Assembly (NCBI GenBank): GCA_015057635.1
Contig: SVEB01000109.1
Span: forward strand, 31,907-95,906
Direction: 5' to 3'
Length of the DNA stretch: 64,000 bases
Source of the DNA: Lachnospiraceae bacterium
GTDB lineage: Bacteria > Bacillota > Clostridia > Lachnospirales > Lachnospiraceae
Shown here: one piece after another, positions 49,581 through 59,731 of the stretch
How positions within the stretch are numbered: position 1 is the stretch's first letter
Layout: every line of letters begins with the position of its first letter
The notes under the pieces: generated by a model
What the model was told of the DNA's origin: nothing
What the model saw: only the letters and a program-made list of their open reading frames with translations
Database searches by the model: none
Position numbers and translations under genes: made by a program

Positions 49581-52500
49581 GAAAGAAGATAGGAATCAGA
49601 ATTGTACTGGCAGTTCTGCTGATCTGTGCAGTGTGCTTTGGATATTTAGGCAAGAGTAGGAACGGCGATAATACCACAGTGGCAAATGCACAGCTCAATG
49701 AAAAGGCGGCAGCATCCCCTACTCCAACACCAATGATCATATCGAAGGACACAACTAAGGAATTGGGAACGAAAGAAAATCCGTTCCTGATCTTAGAAAT
49801 TGTACCAGTGGAAAGTTACGCTCTGATGGGATACTTTGTTAGTGGACAAGAGCCGGTTGCTATTAAGAATGTAAGTTCAAATGATTGGTGCACGCTGGAG
49901 AAAATCAATGCATTCGGGAAGAGTACGGTCAATAATAGCACGGTATACTCCAATCTTGACCTATTTGCAAAGTATTGTATTGGATTGGCTTACAGTGACG
50001 AGTATATGACGCCTGATACGGAAGAAAACATACAGGCTAATGTCAAACAGTATCAGGTTAGAGTAGTTACTGTTACGCCAGAGCAACTTAACTATAGTCT
50101 TGACTTAATTGAGCAGGCGAATTTGATTGCGATTATTCCCTCTACTTATTTTAATAACAATGATTTTGTTAATTTATTTAATACATATAGAAATACAGCG
50201 TTATTCCCAAATCCAAGCAAAGAGAATACTACCTTTTTACAAAATGATTTAAGCTGGGAGGCTACTATTCGAATTTTTAAGAAGGTAGCAATTGGTGAGG
50301 ATAAAGTTCCATTAATTTATGATAAAGCATACTATGAGAAACGTCTTGAGGAAAAGAATAAATATTGTAAACCAATCAAAATAACAAGAAGATATAAGAA
50401 TGCTAGTTATGCTACTACATTTGATATGAATGCATGTATCAATAACGTATATAAGCTTTATTTAATGCTGCAGCAGATGGATCCGGAGACTTTCTACGAG
50501 ATGTATGTTAAGACAAACAAGATTGTATCGGTTGCTGTGGAAGGAGTAGTAGATTCTTATGGTAAACAGCTGACCACAGGGGCATTTTTGAATGAGAACA
50601 ATCAGAAGGAGACATATTGGGGAAAATATACGTTTATCCCATTTAATGTAGGTGCAGATTATTATGGTGTATATAATTATTGTAAAGCAAATGATATTGA
50701 TTATGACATGAATGGAATTCGTTCGCATAATATCAGAAATAATGTATTTAGCTACAATGGGGATAATACCATGACATCTGATTTTGCTACAGGAAACTTG
50801 TGGAGTAATGACAGAATGACAGATGCTTTTACATGGCTGTCTGAAAGGGCAGATGGAAGCAGTGTTACATTGAGTTCCATTCATCCTGTAGATGCAATTT
50901 ACTATCTGCTTCATGCGGGGCAGGAAAGAGGAGAGGTCTGTGATAAAGCGATTCATATTCTGGAACTGCAGCCTCAGAATGCATATAAAACAAAAGAAAG
51001 CTGGACGACTTATATAAAAACTATTATTCCTAAGTTTACAGGAGAAATCACCGTTGATCAAATGACCACGGATGAATTTGTAGGAAAGATTGTAGATCTA
51101 AATGCGACCTATGATTTGATTTATATTGGCTCTAATACAGTGAATGGGATTACAATCAATACGCGTCCTGAAAACTATATTTATTACCATGAGGGAAATA
51201 GAGTGCGGGTTACAGCGGACTTGGGAAGCTGGGATAATAGGCTGTTGGAAAAACAGAATAGTAGTGGATACTATACCAGATATCCTGGAAATGATATCAC
51301 AAGAGTTAAAAAGGAAGAAATTCTTCAGTATATAGAAGCGGGATATCCGGTCTTATTCTCGGATGGACTGCTTAATGGAGAGAAATCTGAAGTGGATACG
51401 ACGAAAGTCGATACGGCAACAAACTTATATGAGATTGCCAAGACCTATAGTGCAGGCAATACAATCTATTTTGAAAAAAATAAGACAAAGAATAAAACAT
51501 TTGCAGATGCATTGAAAAAAGCAAAGATGGCACTGGTATTGCAGAGCAAGCCTACCGTATATGACCAGTCTGATGAGAGTACCTATATTAATGCAAATGG
51601 GCAGGAAAAAAAATTAAAGTACCAGTTTTACATTGAGGATAAGGATGTAGATGAAAAGACTACTTATACGGTGCAATTATATATCGATACAAATGCAGAC
51701 GGAAGATTTGATGAGGAAACAGAATTATTAAATGGACTTACCATTCTGGATGCAGCAGATGGGAGCAAAGTTAATTCGTCAAAGTTACAGTGCAATCATA
51801 TCTACAGCCTGTCAAGAGTTATAGATGAATATGTGGGTGTACTGCCGTGGAAGTTAGAAATTACAGCAAATGATGATACGGGAAGACGAGTGATAGAAAC
51901 AGATTTCTGTGCAGTAAAATCTGATAAGAGAGAAGTTCTGCAGGTATTACAGATTACGGCAGATAAGATATATCGTGCGAATACGGTTTACTTGCCAACA
52001 GATGATGAAATCGCAAAATATAATGGCACATTTGAAGGAATCATAAAAAATAATGAAGGTGCCAATCTCACTTCTAGCGAGGCACTGGTCTCTAAAAAGT
52101 TTTATCAATACACAAAGGACTTGCAGGATTTTGAAGTCCATTTTACAAGAATGAGTGTGACACAGTTTCAGCATGCAATCGCAGAAGCAGGAAGCACAGA
52201 TTATGATACAGTATTAGAGCCTTATAATATGCTTATTATTGGGTTCTCAGACGGATATTCGGATATTACTTCTGAAAATGCGTTAAAAGCGATTGAAAAC
52301 TTTATTGATGCAGGAAAGACTACCTTATTTACCCATGATACGACTTCTTTTGTAAATGCATCTAACTTTTCCAGCCTTAGCGGTAAGAAGACGACATGGA
52401 ACTGGGGATACAATATCAATAAGTATTTCAGAGATAAGCTTGGTATGGACCGATTCGGTGTTATGGAAGCTTATCCGAGGGATCAGTCGGGACCGGTTCT

Positions 52501-53416
52501 TACAATTGACCAGCTGATCGCTTCCAATAAGGATATTGCATTTTGGAATAATACCACACAGGACTGTAAAATAACATATGCTACACTTATGGGATATACT
52601 TATATGACCGCATACAGATTTCTATATAATGCAAATGAAAAAATGTACTATACCAGTAAAGTAACGAAGGTGAATGAAGGCCAGATTACAAAGTATCCAT
52701 ATGAGATTCCGGATAATTTTTCTGTAGCAACAACACATGCGCAGTATTATCAGCTGGATATGGAAAGTGATGATATTGTAGTATGGTATTGTTTGGATGG
52801 AAATGTATATGCAGAGTCCCCGAATAATACAAGAAATAATTATTACATCTATAATCGTGGGAATATTACATATTCAGGTGTAGGGCATACCGGTAATCTT
52901 ACAGATACAGAAGTTAAATTATTTGTAAATACCATGATTGCAGCATATAATGCGTCTGCAGGACCATTAAAGGTAATGGTAACAAATGATGAGGCGACAT
53001 TTGACAGTAATGAGGATGCGTATCTATATGTTAATTATGATTTTGCAGATAATACAACTGCTCATGGTGAAGAGATTTATGTAAATGACGGGGAAGTCTG
53101 CAAGCGTATTTATTTTCAGTTAGATGAAGGAAGTATTGTATTAAACAAAAAGATAAATGTGAATGTATATAAAGCGGGAATATCGAATGTGACGTATCAG
53201 ATATGGCGAAAGGCAGATAATGCAAAAATCACACAGGGAACCTTTGATACGGGGGTAGAGTATTATGTCTATATCCCAATCGGAGACCTTGCATCAGACA
53301 ATGGGGTTCAGGTCACCATTGACGTTGAGATGAGTTATGGAAAGAATCTTTCCAAGAAGAAGACAGCACTTCGATCGGTTACTATTTATCGAAGAGGACT
53401 TTTTAATCTAAATTAA
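49577..53416 (+). CDS. DUF5057-like giant secreted/anchored protein (1279 aa)
   Basis: N-terminal signal/anchor, NPFLILEIVPVESYALMGYFVSGQEPV motif; ATGA overlap with the PilW-like gene. Confidence 0.75.
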   Translation: MRKKIGIRIVLAVLLICAVCFGYLGKSRNGDNTTVANAQLNEKAAASPTPTPMIISKDTTKELGTKENPFLILEIVPVESYALMGYFVSGQEPVAIKNVSSNDWCTLEKINAFGKSTVNNSTVYSNLDLFAKYCIGLAYSDEYMTPDTEENIQANVKQYQVRVVTVTPEQLNYSLDLIEQANLIAIIPSTYFNNNDFVNLFNTYRNTALFPNPSKENTTFLQNDLSWEATIRIFKKVAIGEDKVPLIYDKAYYEKRLEEKNKYCKPIKITRRYKNASYATTFDMNACINNVYKLYLMLQQMDPETFYEMYVKTNKIVSVAVEGVVDSYGKQLTTGAFLNENNQKETYWGKYTFIPFNVGADYYGVYNYCKANDIDYDMNGIRSHNIRNNVFSYNGDNTMTSDFATGNLWSNDRMTDAFTWLSERADGSSVTLSSIHPVDAIYYLLHAGQERGEVCDKAIHILELQPQNAYKTKESWTTYIKTIIPKFTGEITVDQMTTDEFVGKIVDLNATYDLIYIGSNTVNGITINTRPENYIYYHEGNRVRVTADLGSWDNRLLEKQNSSGYYTRYPGNDITRVKKEEILQYIEAGYPVLFSDGLLNGEKSEVDTTKVDTATNLYEIAKTYSAGNTIYFEKNKTKNKTFADALKKAKMALVLQSKPTVYDQSDESTYINANGQEKKLKYQFYIEDKDVDEKTTYTVQLYIDTNADGRFDEETELLNGLTILDAADGSKVNSSKLQCNHIYSLSRVIDEYVGVLPWKLEITANDDTGRRVIETDFCAVKSDKREVLQVLQITADKIYRANTVYLPTDDEIAKYNGTFEGIIKNNEGANLTSSEALVSKKFYQYTKDLQDFEVHFTRMSVTQFQHAIAEAGSTDYDTVLEPYNMLIIGFSDGYSDITSENALKAIENFIDAGKTTLFTHDTTSFVNASNFSSLSGKKTTWNWGYNINKYFRDKLGMDRFGVMEAYPRDQSGPVLTIDQLIASNKDIAFWNNTTQDCKITYATLMGYTYMTAYRFLYNANEKMYYTSKVTKVNEGQITKYPYEIPDNFSVATTHAQYYQLDMESDDIVVWYCLDGNVYAESPNNTRNNYYIYNRGNITYSGVGHTGNLTDTEVKLFVNTMIAAYNASAGPLKVMVTNDEATFDSNEDAYLYVNYDFADNTTAHGEEIYVNDGEVCKRIYFQLDEGSIVLNKKINVNVYKAGISNVTYQIWRKADNAKITQGTFDTGVEYYVYIPIGDLASDNGVQVTIDVEMSYGKNLSKKKTALRSVTIYRRGLFNLN

Positions 53417-53587
53417 AAGTGTTGTTAGCAAGCATCAAATTTTATATGATTAATTGACGCAGGAAAAAGCATCATTGGCGCAAATTGTATTGTAATAAAA
53501 CAGAAAAGTTGTACAATAAAGCCAGTTTTAGAAAATGAAGAAGGAACCAAAATAGGATAACGGATAAAACAAAAAGGAGGAAGCGTT

Positions 53588-54571
53588 ATGTTTTACAGAT
53601 TAAGATTGATTTCAATGAAACGAATTCTTTTTGCCAGTATACTGCCTTTATTGGCTGCGGCTTATCTGATCGTAGAATTTACGTGTCCGGCTTTAAAGCT
53701 GATCAGAGGTCCCGAAGATTATAAAATGGTTGCGAAAGATAATATGCAAGGTGCCTATGTGGATCTTGCGACCGAAGGAAGCCTGTTATATCTGAATACC
53801 AGCTATCAGGAAGAGAACGGGAAGACCTTTCGATATTTCCTGTTTTATTCCGAACAGAATGATTCCAATCTGGTTATTAAGATGACGGATGATACATATA
53901 TGGAGCATATTGCAGAAGTGCAGGAAGCGAGGAGCGGAGTTTTCCAGCATTATGATTCCGAAACGGCAATTCACTTTAAAGGTGGGATTACGAAAATGAA
54001 CGATGGCCTGAAGACAGAATTAAATGGTATCCTGTCAGAGAATGAAGCATTTCTTCAGTCTCAGAATACAAGCCTTCCGGTTTATGTTCTTTTTGTAAGC
54101 GATGAACCGTTTGGGAATAATGGTGGGGTTATATTCTGGAGTACAGTTGGCATCCTATTGATAGCAGTATCTGCATTGTTTTTAGTTCTTGCCTTCTCTG
54201 GATTTTATTTAAGAAAAATGAAGAAGCAGCTGGATATAAAACAATGGCCATCTGACTGGGTGAAGCAGGATTATAAAAAGGGAACTCATTTTCAGGGGGA
54301 TGTGGTGATTGGAAAGGATATTACATTCTTCTTTCGTGGATTCACTCCGATGCTAGTAGCAAACAGTGAAATTCGGATGATTACATTTGAGGAGTCCAAA
54401 AAGCAGAAAAATAAAGATGTGACGAAATACGATGTACTGTTATGCGATCAGGATAACAGATCCTATCGTCTCCACAGCAGAGAATGTGTCGACATCTATA
54501 ATTATTACGAGAAACATTATCCAAGAATTAAGATAGAAAGCGTGCATGGTGAGCGCGAATCATTCGCATAA
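53588..54571 (+). CDS. conserved hypothetical membrane protein
   Basis: Two TM segments; RBS AAAGGAGG. Confidence 0.7.
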   Translation: MFYRLRLISMKRILFASILPLLAAAYLIVEFTCPALKLIRGPEDYKMVAKDNMQGAYVDLATEGSLLYLNTSYQEENGKTFRYFLFYSEQNDSNLVIKMTDDTYMEHIAEVQEARSGVFQHYDSETAIHFKGGITKMNDGLKTELNGILSENEAFLQSQNTSLPVYVLFVSDEPFGNNGGVIFWSTVGILLIAVSALFLVLAFSGFYLRKMKKQLDIKQWPSDWVKQDYKKGTHFQGDVVIGKDITFFFRGFTPMLVANSEIRMITFEESKKQKNKDVTKYDVLLCDQDNRSYRLHSRECVDIYNYYEKHYPRIKIESVHGERESFA

Positions 54572-54576
54572 CAAAT

Positions 54577-54632
54577 AAAAAGCCAGGGTGCAAAGAAGAC
54601 AATATCTCTTCTTTGTACCCTGGCTTTTTCTC
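54577..54632. terminator. bidirectional terminator
   Basis: AAAAAGCCAGGGTGCAAAGAAGA...TCTTCTTTGTACCCTGGCTTTTT. Confidence 0.85.
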
Positions 54633-54675
54633 CCACAGGAATCGTTTTCTCTGCAAGAAAAATAGATTTGTTTTA

Positions 54676-56103
54676 TTAAAATGCGCTGTTGTCGCCGGAC
54701 TTAAGAATGGTATCTTCAAACAGAATGGTTTCGGATGGATTAAGCTCGTTTGTGATGCTTACATTCTTCATACGGATGTTTTCGGCATTGTTGATTGTAT
54801 AGCCTTTCTGTGCAAGAATGGATACGTTTTCTAAGGTAATGTCGTGGATTGGAAGAACTTCTAATCCTTCTACCTTAAGAGCACGTCCGGCTCTTGTACA
54901 GGTCACGTTCTGGATTGTAATATTCTTGAATTCCGGAATATCGTCTGCATTGATCTGATCCGGTTCATCGCTTGCCTGATGGTCCATATGGTACAGAGTA
55001 TAGCCCATTGTGAAAATGATGGCGTCTTCTGCGATATTCACCATATTGATATCGCGCATTGTAATATCTTCTACTACGCCGCCACGGCCAATCGCACTTT
55101 TAAAGCGGATACCAACATCTGTGCCAATAAAGGTACAGTCAGAGATTGTAACGTCGCATACACCGCGGGACATCTCGGAACCAACAACAAAGCCGCCATG
55201 ACCATGATAAACAACGCAATCATGGATGCGCACATGCTTGGTAGGAACAGGAATGACACGTGCTACTGCATTCTTGCCGGATTTCATACAGATCGCATCA
55301 TCACCAACATCGAACTTCACATTGTCAATCTCAACAAACTGACAGGATTCTAAATCAAGGCCATCTCCGTTCTGAGCAGCCCAGTCATTACGGATAGAAG
55401 CGTTGCGGATCGTTAAGTTTGTACAAAGAAGCGGATGCACATTCCATGCAGGAGAGTTCTGTAAGGTAACGCCTTCGATTAACACTTTGTCACAGCGAAC
55501 CAGGTTCACCATAACCGGACGGTAATAATCATAATATGGTGCAGCTTTTTTGATTGCATCCGGATCATTTACATCCGGTTCACCTGCTAAGCAGCCTTCA
55601 TATGCGCTTTTTGTTGGGAACCAGATACCGCCTTCATTGGTAGGGATCACATGATTGCTTTCTTTTAATAAGGCATCCCATTTCTTTTCGGATACTTTAA
55701 AATGTTTTACGATTCTCCAGAGATGTCCATTACCATCAATGGTACCTTCGCCGGTAATCGCAATATTCTCTGCGTCAAAAGCGTGGATTGGGGAAAGCGC
55801 GCGAAGTCTTGGCTGTCCTTCGTAATCCGTGCGGATGACGGGATATTCTTTTTCATTTTTATCAAACATTAAAAGAGCGCCGCGTTCTACATGAAAGTTT
55901 ACATTGGATAATAAGGTAATCGGACCGGTCAGATAGATGCCGGCAGGAATGATAACCTTTCCGCCACCGGCAGTATGGCAGGCAGTTACGGCCTGGTTGA
56001 TGGCAGCTGTATTGGATACGATGCCGCCGGCAACTGCTCCAAAGTCAAGGATATTGAAACTCTGCTCTGGAAAACTAGGTAATAATACTGAAAAATCACT
56101 CAT
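54676..56103 (-). CDS. glycoside hydrolase family 28 (polygalacturonase-like)
   Basis: FNILDFGAVAGGIVSNTAAINQAV, NGDGLDLESCQ, GDDAICMKSG, HGGFVVGSEMS. Confidence 0.93.
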   Translation of the reverse strand: MSDFSVLLPSFPEQSFNILDFGAVAGGIVSNTAAINQAVTACHTAGGGKVIIPAGIYLTGPITLLSNVNFHVERGALLMFDKNEKEYPVIRTDYEGQPRLRALSPIHAFDAENIAITGEGTIDGNGHLWRIVKHFKVSEKKWDALLKESNHVIPTNEGGIWFPTKSAYEGCLAGEPDVNDPDAIKKAAPYYDYYRPVMVNLVRCDKVLIEGVTLQNSPAWNVHPLLCTNLTIRNASIRNDWAAQNGDGLDLESCQFVEIDNVKFDVGDDAICMKSGKNAVARVIPVPTKHVRIHDCVVYHGHGGFVVGSEMSRGVCDVTISDCTFIGTDVGIRFKSAIGRGGVVEDITMRDINMVNIAEDAIIFTMGYTLYHMDHQASDEPDQINADDIPEFKNITIQNVTCTRAGRALKVEGLEVLPIHDITLENVSILAQKGYTINNAENIRMKNVSITNELNPSETILFEDTILKSGDNSAF

Positions 56104-56295
56104 TAAAAAATCTCCTTATTCATATGTATCTGCAAAGAGCAACAGGACTGCTCTTTGTTTTTTTGTGCAGATAATACTATGTTGTTATGATCTTCCATTA
56201 TAAACGATATAAGCGAAGAATGCTACCAATTAGGATGGAGAAAGCAAAAGCAAAATTTTATCACATATGCACAATGGGGGAGAAAGGAAAGAAGA

Positions 56296-56327
56296 AGAGA
56301 TAGAGATAGAGATAGAGATAGAGATAG
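56296..56327. repeat. (AGAGAT)n hexanucleotide tandem repeat, about 5 units
   Basis: AGAGATAGAGATAGAGATAGAGATAGAGATAG read directly. Confidence 0.9.
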
Positions 56328-56428
56328 GGGGAGCGGTATGTGTAGAAATAGCAGTAGTAACGGAAGCGGGAGAAAAATAGTAGAAGAGAACAGGGAAATC
56401 AAATAGTAAACCGAACCAAAACAAAAGG

Positions 56429-56457
56429 TTGACAATAGAAAGCGAATTTGATATGCT
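56429..56457 (+). promoter_or_regulatory. bioY promoter TTGACA-N17-TATGCT
   Basis: Elements at 56429-56434 and 56452-56457. Confidence 0.65.
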
Positions 56458-56481
56458 AAAAGAAAAAACAGGAGGAAAAAA

Positions 56482-57057
56482 ATGGATACAACAGTACGAA
56501 GGTCATCAAATGTAAAACAAGGCAGGTTTTCAGCAAAGGATATTGCTTATATCGGCATATTTGTGGCGATTATGGCCATCTGTTCCTGGATCAGCATTCC
56601 TGCGACCATTCCATTTACGATGCAGACATTTGCAGTATTTGTAACAATCGGACTGCTTGGAATGTATCGCGGGACGGTTGCAGTTCTTGTCTATATTCTG
56701 CTTGGAGCAGTAGGAGCTCCGGTTTTTGCCGGATTTAACGGTGGTATTGGTGCATTGATGGGGAATGCGGGAGGATATATCATTGGATTTTTAGCCACTG
56801 CTCTTATCACCGGGCTGCTTATAAAACAGTTTGGAAGAAGCACAGTTACCATGTTTTTCGCAATGGTGGCAGGTCTTTTTGCCTGTTATGCATTTGGCAC
56901 TGCATGGTTTATATTCTTTTATACGAAGACATCCGGAGCAATTGGCATTATGAGCGTTCTGTCCTGGTGTGTGATTCCATTTATCATTCCAGACCTTGTA
57001 AAGATCGTGTTAGCAATTATTATAACGAAGAGAGTTCATGCCCATGGAATATTATAA
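56482..57057 (+). CDS. bioY: biotin transporter BioY
   Basis: SIPATIPFTMQTFAVFVTIGLLG, GAVGAPVFAGFNGGIGALMGNAGGYIIGF. Confidence 0.95.
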   Translation: MDTTVRRSSNVKQGRFSAKDIAYIGIFVAIMAICSWISIPATIPFTMQTFAVFVTIGLLGMYRGTVAVLVYILLGAVGAPVFAGFNGGIGALMGNAGGYIIGFLATALITGLLIKQFGRSTVTMFFAMVAGLFACYAFGTAWFIFFYTKTSGAIGIMSVLSWCVIPFIIPDLVKIVLAIIITKRVHAHGIL

Positions 57058-57442
57058 GATACGGCCTCATCATGGCATTTGCTTTGCATTTTATATCGGA
57101 AAAGGATACTCCGAAGAATTCGTGGAGAATATGAACGGACTTCAAACTGTGTTAAAAGGCGGTAAGAAGCGGATACAGATTACAGAAGATTTAGATGCCG
57201 TATGCAGCAAGTGTCCGAATTCAGATGGAAAAGCCTGCTTTACACAGGAGAAAGTAGCATGGCTGGATTCACAAGTAATGAAAGAATGTGGATTTGAGAA
57301 ACATCAGGTTCTTTCCTATGAGGAATTCACCGATACGGTTCAGAGCAGACTGATTAAGACAGGAGACTGGAAGAAAATCTGCAGCTGCTGCAGTTGGTTT
57401 TCCTGTTGTGAAGAGATCGAACAGCAGAAAAAAGAAAGATAG
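57044..57442 (+). CDS. DUF1284 domain protein, Cys-rich
   Basis: IRPHHGICFAFYIGKGYSEEFVENM; CSKCPN...C, CSCCSWFSCC; overlaps bioY end. Confidence 0.85.
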   Translation: MEYYKIRPHHGICFAFYIGKGYSEEFVENMNGLQTVLKGGKKRIQITEDLDAVCSKCPNSDGKACFTQEKVAWLDSQVMKECGFEKHQVLSYEEFTDTVQSRLIKTGDWKKICSCCSWFSCCEEIEQQKKER

Positions 57443-57448
57443 AAAAAA

Positions 57449-57490
57449 GAAGAAGCCCAGAATCATTTGATTCCGGGCTTCTTCTTTTTT
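57449..57490. terminator. bidirectional terminator between DUF1284 gene and ssrA
   Basis: AGAAGAAGCCCAGAATCATTTGATTCCGGGCTTCTTCTTTTTT. Confidence 0.85.
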
Positions 57491-57510
57491 CTGTTTGCCA
57501 CTAAGCTTAG

Positions 57511-57853
57511 TGGAGCTGAGGGGAATCGAACCCCTGTCCGAAAGCTCTTCCATGGCGGCATCTCCCATTACAGTCTATCTTTTAACATTCCCTCCGTCAA
57601 TCGCCGGTAGACAGGCTATTGACTTCAGTAGCTTCATGGATTCTTTTACTGCCTCAAAGCTTTGGTAGTAAAGTGCCCTGCAAGTTTGATGCCGAGGTCT
57701 TAGGCGGCAGGACGCCTAAGGTCGACAGCTGCCACTAGGCAGCGTACGCTAAATTTTCGTCTGCGTTTATATTTAATTCTAAGTTTTTACGTGGTCCTAG
57801 TCCACGAATGGCTTCCGCAATTTCAAAACCCCCGTCGAAACCAGTACAACCCC
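57511..57853 (-). ncRNA. ssrA: transfer-messenger RNA; predicted tag ADENLAYAA (stop TAG)
   Basis: Minus strand GGGGTTGTACTGGTTTCGACGGGGG 5' end and GGGGTTCGATTCCCCTCAGCTCCA 3' end; GCAGACGAAAATTTAGCGTACGCTGCCTAG tag ORF; CCA not encoded. Confidence 0.95.
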
Positions 57854-58034
57854 TGGTAATTGTCAGACGTTACGGTTAGTATAGTATAAATTTTTGCAAT
57901 TGTCAAGATAGCTTCCAGTTGATTCACGGAAAAGAATATGGTAGTATTATCAGAAAGATGGCAAAAGAAATGGAATGCCAGATCAGACAAGATGCTTATT
58001 GTTAAAATGTTAAAGTAAGGATAGGAGCATAGGT

Positions 58035-58829
58035 GTGAAAAGGATATTAAAATTAGGAATCATCTTATCGATGATGCTGTTGGTTTTAGCCGGATGCAAG
58101 AAAACAGAAAATACGGGGAACACCAATGTAGGAATGGAAAGTGACGGAGAACCTACCTTAAGTGAAAGCGCAAAGAAAATCACGCAGTTTAAGGCACCGA
58201 AAAAAGGGGACACGATGGCGGATATCGTAATTGATGGTTATGGGACAATTACGGTAAAGTTGTTTGAAAAATATGCACCAAAGGCAGTGGAGAATTTTGT
58301 GACACACGCAAAAGACGGATATTATGATGGTACTCTTGTACACCGTGTGATTGAAGACTTTATGATCCAGAGCGGGGATCCGACCGGGGAAGGAAACGGT
58401 GGTGAAAGCATATGGGGAAGTGCGTTTGAGGATGAGATCACGGATGACCTTCAGCCTTATCGGGGGGCGTTATGCATGGCGAATGCAGGTGCAGATACAA
58501 ACGGAAGCCAGTTTTTCTTTGTTCAGGCAGATGCAGCATCCGTACAGAATTTAGAGAGTCTAGTGAAGGAGAGATATCAGTTATCCTTAACCGATTATGT
58601 GGAAAAAGGATATGAGGTCAGCATGACTTCGAAACAGTTAGAACGCTATCTGACATATGGCGGCACTCCATGGTTAAAAGGCCATCATACCGTGTTCGGA
58701 CAGATGACGGATGGTTTTGATGTTTTGGATGCGGTTGCTGCTGTTAAGACGGCGGAGGGGACTGACCGTCCGGTGAAGGATGTTGTGATTGAGACAATCC
58801 GTATTTACCAGTATGGTGAAGAAGAATAG
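58035..58829 (+). CDS. cyclophilin-type peptidylprolyl isomerase lipoprotein
   Basis: LVLAGC lipobox; VENFVTHAKDGYYDGTLVHRVIEDFMIQSGDPTGEGNGGES, NGSQFFFVQ; GTG start. Confidence 0.95.
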   Translation: MKRILKLGIILSMMLLVLAGCKKTENTGNTNVGMESDGEPTLSESAKKITQFKAPKKGDTMADIVIDGYGTITVKLFEKYAPKAVENFVTHAKDGYYDGTLVHRVIEDFMIQSGDPTGEGNGGESIWGSAFEDEITDDLQPYRGALCMANAGADTNGSQFFFVQADAASVQNLESLVKERYQLSLTDYVEKGYEVSMTSKQLERYLTYGGTPWLKGHHTVFGQMTDGFDVLDAVAAVKTAEGTDRPVKDVVIETIRIYQYGEEE

Positions 58830-58896
58830 CAGGAAGATGCAAAGTTTGATTTAAAAGCAACGGATCTTAAGAGAATAAAGATTTTAAGCAGATAAT

Positions 58897-58949
58897 AGAG
58901 GCGACATTTTGTTTGTGGATAAAACAAAAATGTTGCCTCTAATTTTTTT
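58897..58949 (+). terminator. terminator
   Basis: TAGAGGCGACATTTTGTTT...AAAACAAAAATGTTGCCTCTAATTTTTTT. Confidence 0.75.
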
Positions 58950-59088
58950 GACATGCGTGGTATAATAAAGGAAACGCGGCATGACGATATATGGTATGGG
59001 TCAGAACGGAATGACATTCTGACAGCAGAACATAAAGAATCAAACAAAAGATGCCAGGTTTGAGTAACATAAGAGTAAGAAAGGCAGA

Positions 59089-59640
59089 ATGCGAATGGAA
59101 CAACGTTTTGTGTTTAGCGGATATAGTTTTGAGACATCGGAAGAGATGAATGAAGCCAAAAAAGATGCAGAAGCTATTTCCTATATAAAAGCGAAGACTG
59201 ACTTCACCAATACACAGGCGGTGAAGACTCTGTATGCAAAGCTGACAGAGAAAGAATCGCTGCAGACACCGGTAGGAATGGAGTTTATGAAGGCGTTGCA
59301 AAGAAAGCTTCTTCAGACAGAGCATAAGAAAGAAATTCCTCCAATTCCGGTAAAGGTAGCAGAGAAGAAAAAGGGTGCAGATACAAGGAATGTGTCGGCA
59401 GAAACAAGACAAAAACAGAGGGTGGAGCTGTATCAGCAGAAGTTAAAGAATGCACATATGATGAATTTCTTTTTTGGAGTGATTATTATTGCTATGTTTG
59501 CAATTGCTCTGCTTGGTGACAATTCTGTTTTAAGCGATACAGAGTCCGCAATCCAGGATAAGTATGCAGCATGGGAAGAGGATCTTGTGGCAAGGGAAGC
59601 AGCTATTTCTCAAAAGGAAAAGGAAATGGGGATCGAGTAG
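59089..59640 (+). CDS. hypothetical protein with one C-terminal-half TM segment
   Basis: MMNFFFGVIIIAMFAIALLGDNSVL TM flanked by charged coils. Confidence 0.65.
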   Translation: MRMEQRFVFSGYSFETSEEMNEAKKDAEAISYIKAKTDFTNTQAVKTLYAKLTEKESLQTPVGMEFMKALQRKLLQTEHKKEIPPIPVKVAEKKKGADTRNVSAETRQKQRVELYQQKLKNAHMMNFFFGVIIIAMFAIALLGDNSVLSDTESAIQDKYAAWEEDLVAREAAISQKEKEMGIE

Positions 59641-59731
59641 CAGATGCATGTTTGGTCACACAATTAGCAGAAAGTGTTCACAATTTTTACATAGATATCT
59701 GATAGTATGTTAAAAAACACGGAGGTGGGAA

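Noticed and set aside
50462-51061. 199-aa minus ORF inside the DUF5057-like gene
   Set aside because: Shadow ORF; no RBS or domain; sense frame is continuous and coherent.
56223-56435. Minus ORFs with SLSLSLSLSL
   Set aside because: Translation of the AGAGAT microsatellite; no conserved features.
58949-58970. TTGACA near TATAAT before the 59089 gene
   Set aside because: Spacing is only 7 bp, too short for a functional -35/-10 pair.
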